Positions 18,804 through 26,471 of a DNA stretch of 64,000 bases are shown in pieces (within the stretch, counting starts at the first letter, position 1; each line of letters begins with the position of its first letter). The translations under genes were made by a program, and so were the position numbers. Location: assembly GCF_016937535.1 (NCBI RefSeq), contig NZ_JAFHKK010000008.1:23292-87291 (forward strand). The letters run 5' to 3'. The notes beneath the pieces were generated by a model. It searched no databases, was not told the origin of the DNA, and saw only the letters and a program-made list of their open reading frames with translations. The stretch is from Sulfurospirillum tamanense. GTDB lineage: Bacteria; Campylobacterota; Campylobacteria; Campylobacterales; Campylobacteraceae.

Positions 18804-20459
18804 CTATGTGTCCAAAGGAAGTTCGCGGTTAAAACAGACCGTATGAGAAACCCGTGCTTGGCGCGCTGCCACTTCTGCCATGCGCCGATTAGCAAAGAGT
18901 CCGCCACAAAAGCCCACATGGGTTGTTTTGAACTCCTCTTTTATGCGGTCAAGCATATCGGAAACAAAATATCCCAAGCTGTCTACGTATCCAAAACTCA
19001 GTGTCAAGGCATCCAAATCTGCAAGGCAATAGCTCATCCCACTACGCACCACACGCATAGCATTCAAAGAGCCTTTGAGGGTTTCACCCTCTAGCAAATA
19101 ATCAATCCTTGGCCCTTTTAAACCGCTAAAAATCATAGCATTATCAAGCATTGCTGTTGTGGCTTCTTGTACCGTGGGAGCATACCCAAACAACACGCCC
19201 GCCGCACCCATAAGTGTAGCGATGCTTCTTGGTTCACTTGCAAGAGAAATTTCGCGCGCAAAAGCCACTTGCTCAGGGTACGCTTTGGTAAAATTTTCCA
19301 CCAAGCGCTCGCCACTACTGCCACTTTCTTTGATAGCATCTAAAATTTCCCCGATAGTATCAGGGAAGTCAACCTTCACCAAATCGACCATTCCAAGCTC
19401 TTCTTGGTAGACCATGCACCCATCATCATGGTGTCGACTAAGGTAAAAACATGCCACCGAAGCATCAAAAAGGTGATGCTCTTTTAAAAGTGCAGCAAAA
19501 TGCCCGTGGGATTTTTCTTCAAAAGCTTGGGCACTTTTTTGAATGAGAGGATTGGTGTACGTCTCTCCAAAAGCAGGGATAATCTCACCATTTTCCAAGA
19601 CCAACACTCCAATACTCTGGCGGAACTCTCCCCCTTCATACGTAAGCGCATCTTCTTCTGTGGCCTCGCAAGGCGTGAGTGCTACAAACTCCACTCCAAG
19701 TTCAAAGAGCGACGCACAAAGCAGGTAAAGCACCAAATCATCTGCCATTTTCATGTTGACAAACCGCTCGGGCAAAATGCCTTTAGCTTCAAAAATGCTA
19801 TTGAGCGGGAGGCGTAAAATGGGTTTTTCCAAAGAAGCCAACGCTTTAATTTCGTCTTCTTTAATGACCATCATCTTTTCCACAACACTCAAATCACACG
19901 GCACCACCACCGAAGTCTTATCAAAAAAGCGTGGCTTACATGTAAGCGCTTCAAGGCGAACCCATCCTGTCGCGGTCTTTACATGTAAAGGATTTTCCTT
20001 TGCCATATCTGCCGCAGCAGAAAAAATCTCTTTAAAAGAAGTGCTTTGACTGGTAAAAAGTGTCTCTTTTTTGCTCAAGCGCAAAGGCGCATGGCCTTGG
20101 ATATTCTTTCCAAATGTGGGTGGAACAAAGGGATTGTGGGTGGCCTTAGCCTGTGAAAGCATTTTTGGCGTAAAGGGCAGAGCAACATGGCACACAGGAC
20201 GCTCCATACGGGTTTGCCCTAACTGTGTTTCCGTCTTTACATGTAAAGATTTAAAATACAGCGACAACGGTAACGCTTGCGCTAAGTGATCCGAAAAATC
20301 AATCAACACCGCCTCTTCACCCTCAACACACAAGGTCACTGCTCCCTCTTGACGCTCAAGGGAAAATGGCAATGGCTTTTCTTCTAACACTTCAAATAAA
20401 AAATTCTCCAATACCCCATTATGGGAAACATAGTGAAATTCAAACGCTAGAATCATCAT
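18804..20459 (-). CDS. hydE: HydE-type hydrogenase accessory protein
   Basis: This 551-residue protein is encoded between hydD and hypF, the place of hydE in Wolinella and Helicobacter operons, where it is needed for hydrogenase activity but has no assigned reaction. I start it at the ATG pair 20459/20456 (MMILAFEFHYVSHNG); the frame stays open upstream only inside hydD. The C-terminal 150 residues (SSGERLVENF, FGYVDSLGYFVSDMLDRI, VGFCGGLFANRRMAEVAARQ) recall the Kae1-like end of HypF. They stop before the PNDGAIAIGQ segment that HypF needs for its active site. Three TTACATGTAA copies are present (19936, 19979, 20237). The gene overlaps the hydD stop by about 20 bases. It is cytoplasmic, with no signal peptide. 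Confidence 0.82.
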   Translation of the reverse strand: MMILAFEFHYVSHNGVLENFLFEVLEEKPLPFSLERQEGAVTLCVEGEEAVLIDFSDHLAQALPLSLYFKSLHVKTETQLGQTRMERPVCHVALPFTPKMLSQAKATHNPFVPPTFGKNIQGHAPLRLSKKETLFTSQSTSFKEIFSAAADMAKENPLHVKTATGWVRLEALTCKPRFFDKTSVVVPCDLSVVEKMMVIKEDEIKALASLEKPILRLPLNSIFEAKGILPERFVNMKMADDLVLYLLCASLFELGVEFVALTPCEATEEDALTYEGGEFRQSIGVLVLENGEIIPAFGETYTNPLIQKSAQAFEEKSHGHFAALLKEHHLFDASVACFYLSRHHDDGCMVYQEELGMVDLVKVDFPDTIGEILDAIKESGSSGERLVENFTKAYPEQVAFAREISLASEPRSIATLMGAAGVLFGYAPTVQEATTAMLDNAMIFSGLKGPRIDYLLEGETLKGSLNAMRVVRSGMSYCLADLDALTLSFGYVDSLGYFVSDMLDRIKEEFKTTHVGFCGGLFANRRMAEVAARQARVSHTVCFNRELPLDT

Positions 20460-20997
20460 ACTCTCTTTGGCACGCAAGATTAGCAACTTGTTGGATGGTG
20501 AGCTCTGGTTTTTGCACCACAACGTCAAACCCAATGTTGCGCATATGTTCGATAAATGTTTTTTCCATAACAGTTGCACCTTCGCGCACTGCTTTGGTCA
20601 TTTCAAGGGTCGTGATGGAGATGACTTCAGGAATAATACCAATCACTTTCGTAGGAGGCCTATCGCCTAGTAAATCCATCATTGTTAATGTTTGAAGCAT
20701 TTCCACTTCGTGAGCACTTCCTTGCCATGTAATCGAATTGGGCACGTCTTCAAAATCAAAAAAATAGACATCGCCAATTTTACCATCATTTGCATCTACA
20801 CAATCAAAAATAATCAAAGCGTCATAAGGTGCAATAATAGGGATTAATCGTTCAGCAAGGGTGCCACCGTCGACAAAATCGACGGTGTGCTCAGAAGAAG
20901 TAAACGCATACTTTTGTTCAACCAAATGGCAAAGATGGACTCCGACACCTTCGTCGGAGAACATCACATTGCCTATTCCAAGTACAAGAACCTTCAT
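20440..20997 (-). CDS. hydD: hydrogenase maturation protease HydD (HyaD family)
   Basis: This 185-residue endopeptidase cuts the C-terminal tail off the hydrogenase large subunit once nickel is in place. Family signatures are MKVLVLGIGNVMFSDEGVG (residues 1-19; the Glu of DEGVG is a nickel ligand), VDFVDGGTLAERLIP and IIFDCVDAND (the second Asp ligand), and the His in GSAHEVEMLQTL. Its substrate is surely HydB, 700 bases upstream, which has a tail after DPCLACAVH. The cytoplasmic HupL in this window has no tail and would not need it. The gene lies 13 bases from hydC. Confidence 0.94.
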   Translation of the reverse strand: MKVLVLGIGNVMFSDEGVGVHLCHLVEQKYAFTSSEHTVDFVDGGTLAERLIPIIAPYDALIIFDCVDANDGKIGDVYFFDFEDVPNSITWQGSAHEVEMLQTLTMMDLLGDRPPTKVIGIIPEVISITTLEMTKAVREGATVMEKTFIEHMRNIGFDVVVQKPELTIQQVANLACQREYDDSSV

Positions 20998-21010
20998 TTA
21001 ACAACTCATC

Positions 21011-21685
21011 TTAATGATGGTCGTTTTTAGTGTATTTGTACCCACTGAAAACTGCATCCATGGAGCCTTCTTTGCCTTTGAGGGAGCTAAAGATTGCCAA
21101 ATAGATATGGATAGGAGTAAAAATCAAAATCCCCCACATAGTGATGTGGTGAATCGCCCTTACATTGGCAAGCCCACCCATCATCGCTTCGATTGGTCGC
21201 ATATAATCATACAAAAACCCACCAAGGCCTTCATGGTATACATGCACATACAAAATAAGTCCCGTTAGACAAATTAAGACAACCATAGCATACAACCCAA
21301 GGTAAGCCATGAATTGAAGCGGATTGTAAGCACCGCGCATATGAGGGTGTGGCCCCATAAATAAGTAATACTTAATCTGCGCAATCCAAGCCTTTGGACT
21401 AATGAAGTCCCAAAAAGAAACACGCTCTAATTTGCTAATACGATCAAAAAAGAACAGGTATGTCTTGAAGATTGTTGCTGCTATGAGCACAAATCCTGCA
21501 ATTTGATGCCACATTCTCATTTCTGCATGCAAAAATAAAATGGGCTCACCCGAAGGCTTAGGGGATGCGAACACGTAGGTCAAGTAAAACCCCGTGCCCA
21601 CTAGGATAAACATCATAATAAAACGTATCCAGTGCGTCCACCTGTAGCCAGCTGAAAATTCATAAACTCTTGTGCGTTTTGACAT
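21011..21685 (-). CDS. hydC: hydrogenase cytochrome b subunit HydC
   Basis: HydC is the dihaem membrane anchor that passes electrons from HydAB to menaquinone. This 224-residue protein has four predicted membrane segments (about residues 18-38, 60-78, 122-145 and 175-200). Haem-ligand histidines lie in RWTHWIRF, MWHQIAGF, and the RAIHHITMWG/TPIHIYLA region. It resembles the NiFe-hydrogenase b-type cytochrome family. The order hydA-hydB-hydC-hydD-hydE matches Wolinella succinogenes. The gap from hydB is about 15 bases, with a good ribosome-binding site (GGAG before ATG). Confidence 0.94.
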   Translation of the reverse strand: MSKRTRVYEFSAGYRWTHWIRFIMMFILVGTGFYLTYVFASPKPSGEPILFLHAEMRMWHQIAGFVLIAATIFKTYLFFFDRISKLERVSFWDFISPKAWIAQIKYYLFMGPHPHMRGAYNPLQFMAYLGLYAMVVLICLTGLILYVHVYHEGLGGFLYDYMRPIEAMMGGLANVRAIHHITMWGILIFTPIHIYLAIFSSLKGKEGSMDAVFSGYKYTKNDHH

Positions 21686-21700
21686 TGCTTACTCCTTAGC

Positions 21701-23425
21701 TTAGCAGCTAGTACCGTTTGGATTGACCTTATAGCTACTGATTTCGTTGCCCTTGGTATCCATAACATGTACCGCACACGCAAGGCATGGGTCAAATGAG
21801 TGGATGATACGGATAATCTCTAAAGGCTGAGATAAATCTGCAATCTTAAGACCCACTAATGCTTCTTCGTATGGTCCACGCACACCACTTGCATCTTTGG
21901 GAGAAGCATTCCAAGTGGTCGGAACAACTGCTTGGTAATTTTCAATCACACCGCCTTTGATGCGAACCCAGTGAGAAAGCACCCCACGAGGCACGTTGCC
22001 AATGTAACGACCTCTGTATTCTTTGTTTTTATCAATCACATACGGAGCGCAAGTTTCTTGATCAACTTTAAGGTTATTAACAAGGCTTTGGAACGCTTCC
22101 ATGCCACTGTCAATAATCACCTTCGTTTCAAGCATACGGCACGCTGTACGGCCAAGGGTTGAAAGGGCCGCTGCCAAAGGAAGACCTGTTTCTTTCAAGA
22201 ATTGATCAACAACCTTCACAACACGCGGGTTGCCCTTAGCGTAGTTCACCACAATATTTGCAAGTGGTCCTGTTTGCATTGGCTTGCCATCGTATCGAGG
22301 GGCTTTAACCCACGTGTATTTTCCTTTGGTATCAATCGCTTTAGAGTGTGCGAGCTCACCTTTGTCATTGATGGTATCCATGCTTACAAACCCTGTGTAG
22401 TTAGGATTTTGCTTACCATCATACGGGTGTAATGGCTCGTTATCTACATACCATGCACGGGTTGCTTCTTCAGTGATTTTACTTTCGTCGATTTCAAGCA
22501 CTTGGCTCAAATCGCCGTTCATAATAATGCCACTTTCAAAAATAGTCTCATTTGCATTAATAGGAAACTCTTTATACGTAAAGAGGTTAGCCGTTCCTAA
22601 GTCGTTCAGAACGCTTTCTTCTACCGCATACGCCTTGCCTGCCATCACAACATCAGGGTAGTACGCACGGTTGATAAAATCAGCAACTTCTTGGTATTTC
22701 ACCATAAACTCACCCAAGCGCGCAGGGCTCATAAGGTCCATAATACATGTCACACCGCCTACAGTCAAGGACTGTGGATGGGGTTGTTTTGCACCAAAAA
22801 TCGCCATCATTTGCGCTGCTGTTCGCTGAATGCGCAAGCACTCCAGGTAGTGAGAAAGTGCGATGAGGTTTTGCTCAGGTGTTAAGTGGTATGTTTTGTG
22901 TCCCCAGTAAGCATTCGCGAACGGCCCAAGGTGTCCTTTTTTAACAAAGGCTGCCACACGCTCTTGTACGGCTTTAAGGTGGTCATGTCCAGTTGCAATC
23001 GGGCTATCAGTGTACTGGAATGCAATCTCGGATGCTTTTTTAGGATCTGCACTTAGGGCAGAAACCACATCTACCCAGTCAAGTCCATGGAGTTGGTAAA
23101 AGTGCACAGGGTGGTCATGCATAAACAAAGAGACAAGCATCAATGAACGTGTCAATACCGCATTAAGTGGCGGTTGAATGCCAAGGGCATTTTCTACCGC
23201 TTCAATGCCTGCTTTGTAGTGAGAGTAAGTACAAACACCACAAATACGCTGAACAAAGAAGCCCGCATCTCTAGGATCACGTCCCTTTAAAATGGTTTCA
23301 AGACCACGCCATAGGGTTGAAGAAGCGTAAGCTTCTGTTACCACATTGTTATCATCAACTTCTACTTCAACGCGAAGGTGGCCTTCGATTCGTGTAATGG
23401 GGTCTACAATAATTCGCTTACTCAT
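21701..23425 (-). CDS. hydB: membrane-bound [NiFe] hydrogenase, large subunit
   Basis: This 574-residue catalytic subunit carries the Ni-Fe(CN)2CO site. The L1 motif RICGVCTYSHYKAG (near residue 60) and the L2 motif DPCLACAVH near the end supply the four nickel cysteines. After the L2 His a tail of about 21 residues (starting VMDTKGNEI) is present, the substrate of HydD. It is group 1 type and periplasm-facing, exported with HydA through the Tat system. ATG 23425 is preceded by AGAGGAATAACCC. The ribosome-binding site lies within the end of hydA. No TTACATGTAA falls in hydA, hydB or hydC. Confidence 0.97.
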   Translation of the reverse strand: MSKRIIVDPITRIEGHLRVEVEVDDNNVVTEAYASSTLWRGLETILKGRDPRDAGFFVQRICGVCTYSHYKAGIEAVENALGIQPPLNAVLTRSLMLVSLFMHDHPVHFYQLHGLDWVDVVSALSADPKKASEIAFQYTDSPIATGHDHLKAVQERVAAFVKKGHLGPFANAYWGHKTYHLTPEQNLIALSHYLECLRIQRTAAQMMAIFGAKQPHPQSLTVGGVTCIMDLMSPARLGEFMVKYQEVADFINRAYYPDVVMAGKAYAVEESVLNDLGTANLFTYKEFPINANETIFESGIIMNGDLSQVLEIDESKITEEATRAWYVDNEPLHPYDGKQNPNYTGFVSMDTINDKGELAHSKAIDTKGKYTWVKAPRYDGKPMQTGPLANIVVNYAKGNPRVVKVVDQFLKETGLPLAAALSTLGRTACRMLETKVIIDSGMEAFQSLVNNLKVDQETCAPYVIDKNKEYRGRYIGNVPRGVLSHWVRIKGGVIENYQAVVPTTWNASPKDASGVRGPYEEALVGLKIADLSQPLEIIRIIHSFDPCLACAVHVMDTKGNEISSYKVNPNGTSC

Positions 23426-23428
23426 GGG

Positions 23429-24586
23429 TTATTCCTCTTCTTTCTTTGAACCTTTAACTGCAGCAATCGCAGCATGCGCCGCAATACCTACAGCCGTTGC
23501 TGTTAGCAATGCAACACCAACCTTATCCGCCGTTTTATCTGCCCCTACACCATAGAGTGTTTGATAGAGTCTACTGCCAAGAGGCTCTTCAAATGGGCCC
23601 ATTGTGTCCCAAAAGTCTGGCTCACTACATCCGATACAGCCGTGTCCCGCCTGAATTGGCCAAGAAGTGTGTTGGTTAAAGCGCTCAATTGAGCAGTTAT
23701 TAAACGTATAAGGACCTTTACAACCTACTTTGTAAAGACAGTAGCCTTTCTTTGCACCCTCATCACCGAATTGCTCAACAAACTCACCCGCATCAAAGCG
23801 GCCACGTCGCTCACAAAGGTCATGAATACGAATACCATAAGACCATTTTGGACGGTTATAAACATCAAGGGCAGGAAGTGCGCCAAAGAGAACATAATGA
23901 AGCACTTGACCTACGATGTTTTTCTCACTTGGAGGACATCCTGGTACATTAATAACGGTTTTATTGGTAAATTTACTCATAGGTTGTGCATTGGTTGGGT
24001 TTGGATAGGCTGCTTGAACCCCACCAAAACTTGAACATGAACCGATAGCAAAAATAGCCGCAGCAGATTCTGCAGCAGCACGACAATGGGCTGCCCCTGT
24101 GGTTCCGTGTGGCCCAACAGTTAAGTAGAACTCGCTTTGTCCTTCTGGAATGCCGCCCTCAACCATCAAGATAAGTCGCCCTTTGTATTTTTTGATGGCA
24201 TCTTCAAGATTGTGCTCTGCTTGCCATCCCGCAGCAGCCATCAATGTTTCGTGGTATTCAAGGGAAATAAAGTCAAAAAGTAAACTGTCGATTGTTGGTT
24301 CTGCCGTTCGCACTAAACTCTCACTACAGCCTGTACATTCTGCCATGTGCAACCATACTACTGGCAAACGGTCTGTGAGTTCAGCAGCTTGCGCCATCAA
24401 TGGCGTGAACGAAGAAGGGAGAGACAAAAGTGCTGTCATACCCGCTGCCCACTTCATAAAATCACGGCGATTAACGCCATTTTCGTCCATCATACTACGA
24501 ACGGACTTATCTTCCCGAAGCTTCGGAAATTTAGAAAGTTCTGCAAGTCGCGCAGAAACCCTCTCAAACATTTCGGCATGTTCCAT
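23429..24586 (-). CDS. hydA: membrane-bound [NiFe] hydrogenase, small subunit with Tat signal
   Basis: This 385-residue iron-sulfur subunit is exported folded. A long N-region is followed by the twin-arginine motif NRRDFMKW (near residue 40) and a hydrophobic stretch ending LMAQAAEL. The mature part has ECTGCSES (both proximal-cluster Cys), GSCSSFGG, PGCPPSE, then YKVGCKGPYTFNNC and GHGCIGCSEPDFWD for the distal and medial clusters. A C-terminal membrane helix (GVALLTATAVGIAAHAAIAAV, residues about 357-377) anchors it next to HydC. It is the first gene of hydABCDE. A candidate promoter with an operator-like palindrome lies at 24638-24659. Confidence 0.96.
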   Translation of the reverse strand: MEHAEMFERVSARLAELSKFPKLREDKSVRSMMDENGVNRRDFMKWAAGMTALLSLPSSFTPLMAQAAELTDRLPVVWLHMAECTGCSESLVRTAEPTIDSLLFDFISLEYHETLMAAAGWQAEHNLEDAIKKYKGRLILMVEGGIPEGQSEFYLTVGPHGTTGAAHCRAAAESAAAIFAIGSCSSFGGVQAAYPNPTNAQPMSKFTNKTVINVPGCPPSEKNIVGQVLHYVLFGALPALDVYNRPKWSYGIRIHDLCERRGRFDAGEFVEQFGDEGAKKGYCLYKVGCKGPYTFNNCSIERFNQHTSWPIQAGHGCIGCSEPDFWDTMGPFEEPLGSRLYQTLYGVGADKTADKVGVALLTATAVGIAAHAAIAAVKGSKKEEE

Positions 24587-24637
24587 CGGTTACTCCTATG
24601 TAAGATTTCATCACCCACCAAACAAAGCAATTTATTC

Positions 24638-24659
24638 AATGAATGATTATTCATTTATA
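24638..24659 (-). promoter_or_regulatory. hydABC promoter region with 18-bp palindrome
   Basis: AATGAAT-GATT-ATTCATT is a perfect inverted repeat (7+4+7) at 24638-24655. It overlaps a TATAAAT -10 box on the minus strand (24653-24659), so it covers the -10 and expected start of the hydA transcript, the classic place for a repressor. A partial third half-site (ATTCA) lies alongside. The TGAAT...ATTCA form suits TetR-family regulators, and a TetR gene is 2.7 kb away (27365-27958). The palindrome is seen; binding is inferred. Confidence 0.5.
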
Positions 24660-24853
24660 TTTAATCTAATCTTGCCACAAAGCACAATGAGTCCCCTCTC
24701 ATTTATCTGCAACATCCGCACAATAGTGTAGAAACGAAACATAATTTTAAGACAAATTGAGTATTTTTTTAATTTAATTTTAATCTCATAGTGGTGAAGT
24801 TGTGATAAAATAATCTGAACATCAACTTAATGATAATTATAAAGGAATTGCAC

Positions 24854-25099
24854 ATGGTTTTGGGATTTAGTATGTCGCTTGCACTCTATGTTAGTAGCAT
24901 TAATGATTATCCCTATTTAGAAAAACGTGTGCCGCGCCCTCAAAAAAAAGAGGTTTCTATTGATTCAACCGTTACTCCTCGTGATTTCAACAAGAAAGCA
25001 GATGATTATAACCGTTGTATGAATGACGGAAAAAGCGAGAAAGATTGCAGACATTTACTTGGTCCAACGTACCACTTCAACATTGAAATAAAGCCTTAA
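24854..25099 (+). CDS. small protein of unknown function, possible exported
   Basis: This 81-residue ORF starts at ATG 24854 with AAAGGA seven bases upstream and a -10-like GATAAAAT about 50 bases before it. The first 15 residues (MVLGFSMSLALYVSS) are hydrophobic and could be a short signal or anchor. The rest is polar, with two cysteines (NRCMNDG and KDCRHLL) that could form a disulfide in the periplasm. I do not recognise a family. It lies alone on the plus strand between divergent hydA and convergent hupL. It is probably real because of the ribosome-binding site, but it is unproven. Confidence 0.5.
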   Translation: MVLGFSMSLALYVSSINDYPYLEKRVPRPQKKEVSIDSTVTPRDFNKKADDYNRCMNDGKSEKDCRHLLGPTYHFNIEIKP

Positions 25100-25136
25100 A
25101 AAGTGTTTACTAGAGGAGTTTTACTTCAAAGAAAAA

Positions 25137-26471
25137 TTACTGGGTTGTACACACAGAACAAACATCAAGACTTTTAAAAACAAGTTCGGCCTCACGCACA
25201 CTTCTAGCCCCTAAAAGTGCCTTTTGAATCACAGAGGGTTCTTTTTTGGTGCCATTTCCAAGATTCCACACCGTGGGAGTGATGATATCATAGGAGAGAA
25301 TTTTCCCTTTTTGTAGTTCAACCCTGTGTAGCAATGATCCTCGAGCCGCTTCGACCACACCTTGCCCTTTTATATTTAAGGTTTCAATCGGAAAAGTAGG
25401 TTTAACACAAGAAGGCTCTTCAATACAAAGGGCATCAAGCAAGTGTCGCGTTTGAACCACAAGGTGTGCAATCTCAATCACTCGGGCTAAAATTCGCGTG
25501 ATTAGTGCATCTTTATATTTACGATGCATCTCCCGCACCAAAGGCTCTTTTTGTATCATCATGCGCGCCAAAGGGCCTGTTTCAAAATATTTGTTCTTAT
25601 ACAGAGCACTTTTAGAGTAAGTGTGACCATTTTTTTCAAAAAAGGTGTTGACCAAACTTTCACTAACATATTTTGGATCTGCGTTCACAACGCGAGTTTT
25701 AAGGCATTTTTGCGCACCCAGTCCATTATCAAAACCCAAAGCCAAAAACCTATCATAGCTTCGCCCAAGTGTCACAAAAGGTTCCCTGACAAGCACTTCA
25801 AAAATCATTCCCAACAACGGCATATGACCTAAGGTGCCAAAGACTATTTTTTCGGTCACAATTTCTCCACAGGCCACTCCAAAGAGGGTTTTTTCGCAAA
25901 AATTGTCCACCTCATCAAGAAGCAAGCGTGCTTGCATAATGTCCATTTGTGTAGGGTCACAGGTGACGCCACCAACCATCACGTAGCTCCCATGAGGCCA
26001 TTGCCCACTAAAAATAGCACCCATTTTTAAAATTTTTGAAAATGCTTCTTGTGTTGCTACCCAAGGCTTACCCTGAGGCAAAACAATTTTTTCGAGACGC
26101 TTATCATGCTTTGCTAATTCTGGCACAACAGAAACCATTAGCCATTTTAAATGGTTTTGAATTTTTTCAGCATTGAGCACAATGGTGCGAATTGCTTTGG
26201 CTTTGGCTGAAATTTCAAGAGGGTATCCAAGAGAGGTGTAACAATCCTCAAGGGCCAACACAGCGGCACTGATATGCGCATGGGAACAAATACCACACAC
26301 CCTAGGGGTAATGACAAGCGCATCAAGCGGGTGTCTCTCTTTTAAGATTTCCTCAATACCGCGAAAATTTAAAAAAGAGACCCTTGAATCAATAACTTTA
26401 TTGTTTTCCCATGCCAACTCAAGCTTTGCCTCTCCTTCGATTTTAGTGATAATTTCTTTACTAATCCTCAT
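25137..26471 (-). CDS. hupL: cytoplasmic-type [NiFe] hydrogenase, large subunit (HupL-like)
   Basis: This 444-residue NiFe large subunit has L1 RVCGICSHAH (near residue 60) and ends DVCSVCTTQ, so all four nickel cysteines are kept. Two features set it apart from HydB. The protein stops three residues after the last cysteine, with no tail for a maturation protease. The usual Pro of DPC is Val, and the position of the final His/Arg is Gln. Lack of a tail is known in the sensory/group 2 HupUV type. It overlaps hupS by 11 bases. It could be the cytoplasmic uptake HupSL described in Sulfurospirillum, or an H2 sensor. Confidence 0.9.
   Translation of the reverse strand: MRISKEIITKIEGEAKLELAWENNKVIDSRVSFLNFRGIEEILKERHPLDALVITPRVCGICSHAHISAAVLALEDCYTSLGYPLEISAKAKAIRTIVLNAEKIQNHLKWLMVSVVPELAKHDKRLEKIVLPQGKPWVATQEAFSKILKMGAIFSGQWPHGSYVMVGGVTCDPTQMDIMQARLLLDEVDNFCEKTLFGVACGEIVTEKIVFGTLGHMPLLGMIFEVLVREPFVTLGRSYDRFLALGFDNGLGAQKCLKTRVVNADPKYVSESLVNTFFEKNGHTYSKSALYKNKYFETGPLARMMIQKEPLVREMHRKYKDALITRILARVIEIAHLVVQTRHLLDALCIEEPSCVKPTFPIETLNIKGQGVVEAARGSLLHRVELQKGKILSYDIITPTVWNLGNGTKKEPSVIQKALLGARSVREAELVFKSLDVCSVCTTQ

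Noticed and set aside
24660..24690. Sigma-54 promoter for hydABC (TGGCAAGATTAGATT)
   Set aside because: The GC of the -12 element is missing; a sigma-70-like TATAAAT lies just downstream.
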